A DNA stretch of 64,000 bases from Sandaracinus sp. GTDB taxonomy: Bacteria; Myxococcota_A; Polyangia; Polyangiales; Houyiibacteriaceae. Position 1 is the first letter of the stretch; each line of letters starts with the position of its first letter. The notes below the pieces were generated by a model. It saw only the letters and a list, made by a program, of their open reading frames with translations, did no database searches and was not told the origin of the DNA. The stretch is from the NCBI GenBank assembly GCA_020633125.1, contig JACKEH010000001.1, forward strand, positions 62,001 to 126,000, given 5' to 3'. Position numbers and translations under genes: made by a program. Below, piece by piece: positions 29,460 to 37,290 of the stretch.

Positions 29460-29597
29460 CCACTTGCACGGATCGAATCCGTGCGAGTGGTCGTGGCGCT
29501 CGCTGGTGGGAGGGGGCCGGTTTTGCCGGCCGGGGGAGGGGGCGCGCCGCCCCCTCGAAGAGAAGAAAGAGCATGAATCAGTGCAACGGATTCGTGC
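29460..29597. repeat. Cluster of three palindromes plus a fourth REP-like one
   Basis: Just after the giant lipoprotein stop lie ccacttgcacggat/atccgtgcgagtgg (29460-29490, 13 of 14 pairs) and ggccgg/ccggcc around tttt (29512-29536). Next come gagggggcg/cgccccctc with a 3-nt loop (29536-29556), and gcatgaatc/gattcgtgc (29571-29597). The last is nearly identical in core to a palindrome at 46252-46276. They may terminate transcription and may be mobile REP-like units. Confidence 0.7.
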
Positions 29598-29708
29598 CCT
29601 GAGCGAGTCGTCGGCCTCGACGAAAGAGAAAGACGCAGGCCTCGGCTCGCCGAGGCCCTCGCCTCGGCTTGACATCCTGCCCGCCGACTCGGAGGTAGGG
29701 TCTCCCCG

Positions 29709-30434
29709 ATGCCCCTCCGCCGCGACGTCTGCGCCCTCGCCCTCACGCTGCTCTTCGGCTGCGGCGAGGCGCGCGTGGAGCCCCCGATGCGCGTCCTGGC
29801 GGCGGCCAGCCTCGCCCCGGTGACCGAAGCGCTTCGCGCGCGTTGGGCGGCGACCCACGAGAGCGAGCTCGTCTTCGAGCTCGGCCCCTCGTCACGTCTG
29901 GTTCGCCAGCTGAAGAGCGGCGCACCCTTCGACGTCTTGCTCACCGCCGACGCCGCGTGGATGGATGAGGCGCGACCCGAGGTCGAGGACGCGCGGGTCT
30001 TCGCGCGTGGGCGTTTGGTCGTGATCGTCCCGCGCGGTCGCCCTCGACCGACCAACGCCGCCGCGCTCGCGGACCTGCCGCGCCTCGCGCTCTGCGCGCC
30101 GCAGGTGCCGTGCGGTCGCTACGCACGCGCCGCCCTCGCACACGAAGAAGCGCCGCTCGGCCCGAACGTGATCGAAGCCCCCTCGGCGAGCGTGGCCCTG
30201 CGCTGGGTGCGTTCGTCCGAGGTCGACGCCGCCGTGCTCTACGCGAGCGACGCGCGCGATGCGGAGGTCGAGCTCGCGTTCGCCTTCGACGCCGACGCCC
30301 ATCCGCCGATCGAATACCTCGCCGCCAAACGCCGCGGCGCCGAGGCGCGCGCGGACGCCTTCCTCGCGCTGCTCGCGAGCGACGAGGTGCGCGCGATTCT
30401 TCGCGACGCCGGCTTCGCCGAGGAGCTCCCGTGA
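29709..30434 (+). CDS. modA: Molybdate ABC transporter, substrate-binding lipoprotein
   Basis: A protein of 241 residues with a lipobox-like LLFGC (Cys18). ModA features are LAAASLAPVTEALRARW near the N-terminus, GPSSRLVRQLKSGAPFDVLLTAD, and ASDARDAEVELAFAFD near the C-terminus. It captures molybdate or tungstate and delivers it to ModB. The stop overlaps the modB start (GTGA). No ModE regulator or molybdenum-cofactor riboswitch was seen upstream, although the preceding 110 bp were only inspected by eye. Confidence 0.92.
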   Translation: MPLRRDVCALALTLLFGCGEARVEPPMRVLAAASLAPVTEALRARWAATHESELVFELGPSSRLVRQLKSGAPFDVLLTADAAWMDEARPEVEDARVFARGRLVVIVPRGRPRPTNAAALADLPRLALCAPQVPCGRYARAALAHEEAPLGPNVIEAPSASVALRWVRSSEVDAAVLYASDARDAEVELAFAFDADAHPPIEYLAAKRRGAEARADAFLALLASDEVRAILRDAGFAEELP

Positions 30435-31099
30435 ACGTCGACGTGACCGACGCGATCCTGATCTCGTTGCGCGCCGCGCTCTTCGGCACCTTGCTCGCGA
30501 CGCCCGTCGCGCTCGGCCTCGGCCACCTGCTCGCGCGCCGCACCTTTCCGGGCCGCTCCTTGCTCGCGGCCGCGCTCTTCGTGCCGCTCGTCTTGCCGCC
30601 CGTCGTCACCGGCTACCTGCTCTTGGCCCTCTTCGGACGCGGCGGCCCGCTCGGCTTCCTCGACGTGCCCTTTCACTTCGCCGCGTGTGTGGTCGCCGCG
30701 TTCTTCGTCTCGCTCCCGCTCTTCGTGCTCTCGGCCCGCCAAGCCTTCGAAGCCGTCGATCCGCGCTACGAAGAAGTCGCCGCGACCCTCGGCAGCCCCC
30801 GCGCGGCCACGTTCCGCCGCGTGACCTTGCCGCTGGCCCTTCCGGGCCTCGCCGCCGGCGCGACGCTCGCTTTCGCGCGCGCGCTCGGCGAGTTCGGCGC
30901 GACGGTGGTGCTGGCCGGCAACCTCGAAGGCGAGACCCGCACGCTCTCGCTCGCGGTCTACGCGCTGCTCGAGACCCCCGACGGCGACGACGCCGCGCGA
31001 ACCTTGGTGCTCGCGAGCCTCGTGCTCTCGACGCTCTCGGTCGTCCTCTACGAGGTGTTCCGACGACGCGCGCGCCTTCGACTGGAGCTCCCCGGATGA
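30431..31099 (+). CDS. modB: Molybdate ABC transporter, permease
   Basis: A protein of 222 residues, normal for ModB, with five to six helices. The EAA loop that contacts the ATPase is EVAATLGSPRAATFRRVTLP, and ALGEFGATVVLAGN matches the family's C-terminal signature. The GTG start overlaps the modA stop, and the gene's own stop overlaps the modC ATG, so all three are translationally coupled. Confidence 0.95.
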   Translation: MNVDVTDAILISLRAALFGTLLATPVALGLGHLLARRTFPGRSLLAAALFVPLVLPPVVTGYLLLALFGRGGPLGFLDVPFHFAACVVAAFFVSLPLFVLSARQAFEAVDPRYEEVAATLGSPRAATFRRVTLPLALPGLAAGATLAFARALGEFGATVVLAGNLEGETRTLSLAVYALLETPDGDDAARTLVLASLVLSTLSVVLYEVFRRRARLRLELPG

Positions 31100-31710
31100 T
31101 CCGCTTCGATCTCCAGCTGCGCATCGGCACGCGCGACGCGCGCCTGACGCTCGACGTTCCGGCCACACGCCTCGCGGTCGTCGGCCCCTCCGGCTCCGGA
31201 AAGACGACCCTGCTCCGCGCGCTCGCGGGCCTTCACGCTGCGACGGGACACGTGCAGGTCGGCGACGAGGTCTGGCTGGACGAGCGACGCAACGTGCCGA
31301 CGCACCAGCGCCGGGCCGCCTGGGTCCCTCAGGACGCCTTGCTCTTCCCGCACCTCGACGTCCGCGCGAACCTGCTCTTCGGGGCGCCGAACGACGACGA
31401 GCTTCGCGAGGTCGCGGAGCTGCTCGCGCTGACGAGCCTGCTCGATCGGCGACCGCGACACCTCAGCGGCGGAGAGCGACAACGCGTGGCCCTCGGCCGC
31501 GCGGTGCTCGCACGTCCGAAGCTGCTGCTCCTCGACGAGCCCTTCGCGGCGCTGCCCGCGTCCCAGCGCCTGGCGCTCGCAGAGGGGCTTCGTGCGCGCT
31601 GCGACGCGCGCGGGGTCGCGGTCGTGCTCGCGAGCCACGACCGCGACGACGTCCGCGCGTTGGCCGAGGTTCGCTACGGCCTCGAAGACGGTCGGTTGGT
31701 CGGCGCCTGA
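31096..31710 (+). CDS. modC: Molybdate ABC transporter, ATPase (short form)
   Basis: A protein of 204 residues with Walker A GPSGSGKTT, signature LSGGERQRVALGRAV, Walker B LLLLDEPFAAL and the switch His in ASHDRDD. Classical ModC has about 350 residues with a C-terminal TOBE/MOP molybdate-binding domain. That domain is absent here, so sensing of internal molybdate, if any, must be elsewhere. The start overlaps the modB stop (ATGA). Confidence 0.93.
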   Translation: MIRFDLQLRIGTRDARLTLDVPATRLAVVGPSGSGKTTLLRALAGLHAATGHVQVGDEVWLDERRNVPTHQRRAAWVPQDALLFPHLDVRANLLFGAPNDDELREVAELLALTSLLDRRPRHLSGGERQRVALGRAVLARPKLLLLDEPFAALPASQRLALAEGLRARCDARGVAVVLASHDRDDVRALAEVRYGLEDGRLVGA

Positions 31711-31723
31711 CGCGTCGCGCACG

Positions 31724-31739
31724 CTCTCGAAAACGAGAG
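31724..31739. terminator. Hairpin between modC and the methyltransferase
   Basis: A perfect ctctcg-aaaa-cgagag hairpin lies between the convergent 3' ends. On the minus strand a TTTT loop is present but no T-tract follows, so this is a weak terminator candidate. Confidence 0.4.
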
Positions 31740-31764
31740 GTGCTCGCTCACTTTCGAGAACCGA

Positions 31765-32355
31765 TCAGCGGCGGAACGCGAGCACCTGCACCACGCTGGA
31801 GAGCCCCTCGTGGTACTTGCCTTCGTGCACTTCGCGCTCGAGCTCGCGGCCGATCACGAAGTCGAGGCCGGGAAGCTCCTCGCGCAAACCCTCGAGCGTC
31901 ATCGTCAGCGCCGGATCGGGCGGTCCTCCGGTGCCGCGCCCGACCTGCGCCGGCGTGTACGCCTCGAGCACCAACGCGCCTCCGGGCGCCAACGCCTCCG
32001 GAATCGCCGCGTGAACCCGACGACGAATCGCCGGCGGCACGTGCGCCCAAATCGACGTGATCACCGCCCAAGGTCCGCCGAGCTCGAAGGTCGCGAGATC
32101 CGCCGCCACCGTGCGAAGCACGCCGCCGCGCGTCCGCGCGAGGGCTTCGGCCTTCTGCAAACCCACCGCGGATTGGTCCATCGCGGTGACCGGCCCGAGG
32201 TCCAGCAGATGAACCGCGTTGCGACCTTCGCCTTCGGCGAGACAGAGCACCGGTCCTCGCGGCAGTCGGTCCTTCACCTCGGCGAGGAAGTCGTTCGGTC
32301 GGTCCCCGTACGCGAACCCGTCTTCGCCGTAGCGCTCGTCCCAGAAGCTCTTCAT
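31765..32355 (-). CDS. Class I SAM-dependent methyltransferase (TehB-like)
   Basis: A protein of 196 residues. It begins FWDERYGEDGFAYGDRPNDF, as in the TehB/thiopurine-methyltransferase-like group. SAM-binding motif I is VLCLAEGEGRNAVHLL, the acidic residue of motif II is in VTAMDQS, and motif IV is ITSIWAHVP. The substrate is not known; relatives methylate tellurite, thiols or small molecules. It is divergent from the protease gene and convergent with modC. Confidence 0.9.
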   Translation of the reverse strand: MKSFWDERYGEDGFAYGDRPNDFLAEVKDRLPRGPVLCLAEGEGRNAVHLLDLGPVTAMDQSAVGLQKAEALARTRGGVLRTVAADLATFELGGPWAVITSIWAHVPPAIRRRVHAAIPEALAPGGALVLEAYTPAQVGRGTGGPPDPALTMTLEGLREELPGLDFVIGRELEREVHEGKYHEGLSSVVQVLAFRR

Positions 32356-32530
32356 CGCCGCCGAGCATAGAGCGCGCGCGAGCGAATGCCTCGGCTGCGA
32401 CGATCGGCCGCATCGTGCACTTTCGACGCGACGCGTCACGACCGAGGGTTTCCATGCGTGACGAACGTTCGCCAGGAGGGACCGGGCGCGACGTGGACGC
32501 CCCGGCCTTTTCGCGCGAAGCTGCGCTCCC

Positions 32531-34314
32531 ATGCGCCGCGCGCTCCTTCTTCTTTCGCTTGTCGCCTTGCCCAATCGCCTTCGCTGCCCGAGCCGGACCC
32601 CGGCGCCGCGGCGAGCCCGATCATCAACGGCACCCGCACTACCGAGTACCCGGACGTCGTCGCCGTCGTGCAAACCAGCGGTGATTTCATCGCCGGCTTG
32701 TGCACGGGCACGGTGATCGGGAACACGACCGTCGTGACCGCGAAGCACTGCATCTACAGCGGCACCACGCGCATCTCGACGTCGAGCCTTCGGGTGTTCA
32801 TCGGCAACTCGACGCCGAACCGCATCTCCTCCGCGAGCGCGTCGTTCCGCACCGTGACCGCGATCGCGACCACGCCTGGGCCCTACACCGACGACGACCT
32901 CACCAACGGCACCGACATCGCCGTGCTCACGACGGGCAGCGCGATCGGCACGCCGATCCGCGAGGTCGCGCGAAGCACCGCGCGCCGCGGCGCGCCGATC
33001 ACGATCGTCGGCTTCGGACGCAACAGCGTCAGCTCGGGCGCGAGCGGCACGAAGTACGTCGGCACCACGAACGTCGGCGACACCTACGTCCAGGTCTTCC
33101 AGACCATGGGCACGTCACGCACCTGCCAGGGCGACAGCGGTGGCCCCGCGTTCGACGCCGCCGGCCGTCTGATCGGTGTGACGAGCTTCGGTGTCGACGA
33201 GCGCTGCGCGGTCGACATGTCGTTCTACACGGAGACCGCGCCGCACCTCGCGCTCATCCAGTCGGCGCTCGGACGCGAGCCGCCCTGCACCGCGGCGACG
33301 GAGACCTGCAACGGAGCCGACGACAGCTGCGACGGCATGGTCGATCCCGGCTGCGGCAACCTCGGCGCGGACTGCGTCGACGACGAAGAATGCGAGAGCG
33401 GCGACTGCCGCATCCTCGGCGATCGCCAGGTGTGCACGGCGGCCTGCGATCCGTTCGGCGCCGCGGGAGCCCTCTCGAGCTGCGAAGCGGGCGCGTTCTG
33501 CGACGTCGTGACCTGCGGCTCGGGTGCCTGCGTTCCCGGCAACCCCGGTGGCGCGGTCGACGGCGCGACCTGCACGCGCGACGGCGACTGCCAGTCGGCG
33601 CATTGCCAGCGCCTGGCGAGCGGACGTTCGGTCTGCGGACGCCCCTGCGCGACGAGCGGCCCCGCGTGTCCCGAGGGCTTCGCCTGCGACGCGGGCGGCA
33701 CGTTCTGCGGCGTCTGCCTCGCGACGACGAGCCCGATGCTGCCCTTCGGCACCGCGTGTGGCGCGGACTCCGAGTGTGCCTCGGGCGACTGCGACGGGTT
33801 CTGCACGCAGACCTGCACCGGCAACAGCGAGTGCCCGGGCTACGTCTGTGGGCCCGCGGGCGTGTGCGCGGTCGGACGGCCCGGTACCTACGGCGAGCCG
33901 TGCACGGCGGGCTGCGAGACGGGCCTGAGCTGCGCGGAGGTCGACGGCGAGAGCGTCTGCACGGCGGCGTGCGGCGACGGCTGTCCCGGCACCACGGTTT
34001 GCGATCGTGGCGTCTGTCTGCCGCCGGGCGCCGTGCTCGGCACCGCCTGCACCGACAACGCGGAATGCCGCAGCGGTGTCTGCGCCGGCACGTGCACGCG
34101 GCTGTGCTCGGACGCGACCGATTGCCCGGACGGATTCCAGTGCAACCCCGCGGGCAGCGTCTCGGGCTGCTTCCCGGAGGCGGTCGAACCTCCGCCCCCG
34201 ATGGAGGGTGGCGGCGGCAAGTGCAGCGCGAGCGCTGGTAGCGGCGGCTCCACCGCGTTCGGACTCGCGATGCTCGGCGTGGCGGTCGCGTTGATCGGTC
34301 GCCGCCGACGCTGA
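32531..34314 (+). pseudogene. Trypsin-like S1 serine protease with Cys-rich tail, frameshift in the signal peptide
   Basis: The protease body (from about 32575) has the S1 start IINGTRTTEYP, the catalytic His in TAKHCIY, the Asp in GTDIAVL and the Ser in CQGDSGGPAF. A long tail of EGF-like paired cysteines follows, then a C-terminal sorting tail (Gly/Ser, hydrophobic helix FGLAMLGVAVALIG, then RRRR) as in MYXO-CTERM proteins. The only good start, ATG 32531 (MRRALLLLSLVAL...), is in another frame. Restoring one base at the tt of 32567-32568 gives SLVAFAQS, an ideal AxA signal-peptidase site, and a 594-residue protein. Without it the gene has no export signal. Confidence 0.8.
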
Positions 34315-34356
34315 CGCCCTCGGGCGCCGTGCTCTTGCCGGCTTCCCGTCCTCGAG

Positions 34357-34383
34357 CGCCGCGGCCCTGGTCGCGGCGTTTGT
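34357..34383 (+). terminator. Terminator after the protease gene
   Basis: cgccgcg/cgcggcg stem (34357-34378) with an 8-nt loop, followed by tttgtctt. It separates the protease gene from murA. Confidence 0.65.
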
Positions 34384-34573
34384 CTTGGCGCGGTCGGCGT
34401 GGTTCCCCCCGACAGGCTTGTCCGGAGTTGCCTTCCAGGTCCTCTCCGCTCCCCTCGTGCGCGCAGCCCGGCGCCCACGAAACGGGGCCCCGGACGCCCC
34501 TCGTCTCCCCTCGCCAAGGGGCCGCGAATGTCCTTTCGTTGCTCCGCGGCCCCACCTCCCGTATCCCTGGCCC

Positions 34574-35839
34574 GTGGAGAACTTCCGCATCCAAGGCGGC
34601 GCGCGCCTCGAGGGCACCGTCCCGATCAGCGGCGCCAAGAACGCCGCGCTCCCGATTCTCTCCGCCGCGTTGCTCGCGGACGGCGATCACGTCTTCCGAA
34701 ACGTCCCGAACCTGATGGACGTCCGGACGATGGCGAAGCTGCTCCGGACGATGGGTCTCGACGCGACGATCGACGGATCCGTGGTCGAGATCACGAGCCG
34801 TCCGGTGCTCGAGCCGGTCGCGCCCTACGAGCTCGTCAAACAGATGCGCGCGTCGGTGCTCGTGCTCGGGCCGCTCGTCGCCCGCTACGGCCGCGCGAGT
34901 GTCTCGCTCCCCGGCGGGTGCGCGATCGGCGCCCGCCCCATCGACCAACACCTCAAGGGCCTCGAGGCCATGGGCGCGAAGGTCGAGCTCAGCCACGGCT
35001 ACGTGCACGTCGAGGTGCCGAGCGGACGCCTCTCGGGCGCCGAGCTCGTGCTCGACATGCCGACCGTGACCGGCACCGAGAACCTGATGTGCGCCGCCGC
35101 CCTCGCGAAGGGCCGCACGACGATCGTCAACGCCGCGCGTGAGCCCGAGATCGAAGAGCTCGCCCGCGTCATCAACAAGATGGGCGGTCAGGTCGAAGGC
35201 GCCGGCACCGACGTCATCACGATCCTCGGTGTCGAAGCGCTGCAGCCCGTCGACCACGCGATCATCGCCGACCGCATCGAAGCCGGCACCTTCATGGCCG
35301 CCGCCGCCGCGACGCGTGGCAACGTGCTCCTCGAAGGCGTGACCTTCGAGCACCTCGAAGCGGTGGCTGCGAAGATGCGCCAGGCCGGCGTCGGCATCGA
35401 GCGTGAAGGCAGCGGCCTGCGCGTCTGGGCGGACGAGCCCACGCGCGGCACCGACATGACGACCGCGCCGCACCCGGGCTTTCCGACCGACATGCAGGCG
35501 CAGTTCATGGTGCTCATGACCACGGCCCGCGGTCAGTCGCGCATCGTCGAGAACATCTTCGAGAACCGCTACATGCACGTGCCCGAGCTCAACCGCATGG
35601 GCGCGGACATCGCGATCTCGGGCCGCACCGCCACCGTGCGCGGCGTGCCGACGCTTCAAGGCGCGCAGGTGATGGCGACCGATCTTCGCGCGAGCGCGAG
35701 CCTCGTGATCGCCGGCCTCGTGGCCGAGGGCGTCACCGAGGTGCTTCGCGTCTACCACATCGATCGCGGCTACGAGCACATCGAGTCGAAGCTCGCCGGG
35801 CTCGGCGCGAAGATCGAACGAGTGCCCGGCCATGCGTGA
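34574..35839 (+). CDS. murA: UDP-N-acetylglucosamine 1-carboxyvinyltransferase
   Basis: A protein of 421 residues, the usual MurA length (419 in E. coli). It catalyses the first committed step of peptidoglycan synthesis, adding enolpyruvate from PEP to UDP-GlcNAc. The N-terminal FRIQGGARLEGTVPISGAKN contains the conserved Lys-Asn pair, and the catalytic cysteine is C116 in LPGGCAIGARPID. Because it is Cys and not Asp, the enzyme is predicted to be fosfomycin sensitive. The GTG start at 34574 gives the correct N-terminus. It overlaps hisG by 8 bp. Confidence 0.96.
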   Translation: MENFRIQGGARLEGTVPISGAKNAALPILSAALLADGDHVFRNVPNLMDVRTMAKLLRTMGLDATIDGSVVEITSRPVLEPVAPYELVKQMRASVLVLGPLVARYGRASVSLPGGCAIGARPIDQHLKGLEAMGAKVELSHGYVHVEVPSGRLSGAELVLDMPTVTGTENLMCAAALAKGRTTIVNAAREPEIEELARVINKMGGQVEGAGTDVITILGVEALQPVDHAIIADRIEAGTFMAAAAATRGNVLLEGVTFEHLEAVAAKMRQAGVGIEREGSGLRVWADEPTRGTDMTTAPHPGFPTDMQAQFMVLMTTARGQSRIVENIFENRYMHVPELNRMGADIAISGRTATVRGVPTLQGAQVMATDLRASASLVIAGLVAEGVTEVLRVYHIDRGYEHIESKLAGLGAKIERVPGHA

Positions 35840-36461
35840 GTCGGTGGTCGTCGCGATCCCGAAGGGTCGCGTGCTCGAACAATTGGTGCCTCGTCTCGCC
35901 GCCGCCGACTTCGACACCGACGTGCTCACGCGGAGCACGCGGCAGCTCATTCGCACCGACGAAGCGCGCGGCATTCAATGGTTGCTGCTCAAGCCGGACG
36001 ACGTGCCGACCTACGTCGAGTACGGCGCCGCGGACGTGGGCGTGGTCGGTCGCGACGTGTTGCTCGAGCGCGAATACGACCTCTACGCGCCGCTCGATCT
36101 CGGCATCGGACGCTGCAAGCTCGCGGTCGCCGCGCATCGGAGCGCGAGCTACCCGCCGCCGCCCGGCGCGTTGCTTCGGGTCGCCACGAAGTTCCCGAAC
36201 GTGGCCACGCGGCACTTCAAGAGCCGCGGCATCGCGGTCGAGATGATCTTCGTGCAGGGCTCGGTGGAGCTCGCGCCGCTGACCGGTCTCGCGGACGTGA
36301 TCGTCGACATCGTCGAGACCGGCGAGACGCTTCGTCAGAACGGGCTCGAGGTCGTCGAGGACATCTGCGAGGTCAGCTCCGTGGTCGTCGCCAACCGCGT
36401 GGGCCTCAAGCTCAAGCGCGCGGCGATCGGCCCGCTGCTCGACGCGCTCGGCCAGGAGTGA
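35832..36461 (+). CDS. hisG: ATP phosphoribosyltransferase, short form
   Basis: A protein of 209 residues, the short HisG type (about 200 rather than 300 residues), which lacks the C-terminal regulatory domain. Family features are VAIPKGRVLEQLVPRL, ADVGVVGRDVL, and the PRPP-binding segment ADVIVDIVETGETLRQNGL. Short HisG enzymes need the HisZ regulatory partner, which is not in this window. It overlaps the murA end by 8 bp; murA-hisG adjacency is known in several bacteria. No other his gene is nearby. Confidence 0.95.
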   Translation: MRESVVVAIPKGRVLEQLVPRLAAADFDTDVLTRSTRQLIRTDEARGIQWLLLKPDDVPTYVEYGAADVGVVGRDVLLEREYDLYAPLDLGIGRCKLAVAAHRSASYPPPPGALLRVATKFPNVATRHFKSRGIAVEMIFVQGSVELAPLTGLADVIVDIVETGETLRQNGLEVVEDICEVSSVVVANRVGLKLKRAAIGPLLDALGQE

Positions 36462-36556
36462 GCCTCGAGCCCTCGGGGTCGTGATCGAGCGTCGAAGCTC
36501 GAAGCAACGACGCCGAGAGCGGGGCGCGGGCTCTGTCCGGTCGGGGAGAGGCGTAC

Positions 36557-37054
36557 TCAGAGGTCTTCCGACAACGACTGCCGGTAGACGATCTGAATCT
36601 CTTCGAAGCCGAGCTTCGCCATCGCCTTGCGGGTGCCGGTGTTGAAGGGCCACGTCATCGTCTCGACGACGCTGCAGCCGAGCACGCGGAAGTGCGCGAA
36701 GAGCCCATCGACGAGCTTGCGGCCGACCCCGAGCCCACGCGCGTCGGGCTCGACGTACCAATCGCCGAGCACGCCTTTGCGGCTGAGCACCCGCCGCGGG
36801 TCGTGCTCGACCATGCCGCTCACGTAGCCGAGCAGACGCCCGGCTTCGTCCTCGGCGACGAGGATGGTCGTGCCGGGATTTCGAAGCATCGCGTCGACGT
36901 CCTCGCGCAGGACGTTCTCGAAGTCGCGGTAGGCGTAGAGGATCTCGAGCCCCTCGGGCATCAGCGCGCTGCGGTGCTCGAGGTAGAGCGCCCGATGAAA
37001 TCGCTGGATGGTGTCGCGGTCGGCCAGCTCGGCGCGCCGAAGCGAGAACGTCAT
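36557..37054 (-). CDS. GNAT-family N-acetyltransferase
   Basis: A protein of 165 residues covering one GNAT domain. The acetyl-CoA pyrophosphate loop is VEPDARGLGVGRKLVDGLFA, matching R/Q-x-x-G-x-G/A, and the beta-bulge region is GDWYVEP. A C-terminal NTGTRKAMAKLGFEEIQIVY fits family members that act on small molecules or protein N-termini. The substrate is unknown. The gene is convergent with hisG. Confidence 0.92.
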   Translation of the reverse strand: MTFSLRRAELADRDTIQRFHRALYLEHRSALMPEGLEILYAYRDFENVLREDVDAMLRNPGTTILVAEDEAGRLLGYVSGMVEHDPRRVLSRKGVLGDWYVEPDARGLGVGRKLVDGLFAHFRVLGCSVVETMTWPFNTGTRKAMAKLGFEEIQIVYRQSLSEDL

Positions 37055-37290
37055 GGTTCGCGCACGATACCGCTCCGAGCACGAACACCTTCAATTCGTC
37101 GCAATCCGGTGCCGCTCGGGCTCACCGCGCCGGGACGACCAAGCCACATTCGCCATTCTTTTCGGGCACTTGAATCCCACGCAGGTTCAGTCTCCCACGG
37201 GCGCCCACGCGGGTGACAGGCCCACGTCGTTCGACGTCATTCGTTTCGTCCAGGTGACAGGCCCGCGTCGTCCGCCGTAACCTGTTCCAC

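Noticed and set aside
32386..32530. Upstream ATG at 32386 as the start of the S1 protease
   Set aside because: It gives an Arg/Pro-rich N-terminus without any export signal, whereas a good signal peptide starts at 32531 in the neighbouring frame.
34315..34573. A gene or leader peptide upstream of murA
   Set aside because: Apart from the terminator at 34357-34383, only out-of-frame murA shadows and no convincing start were found.
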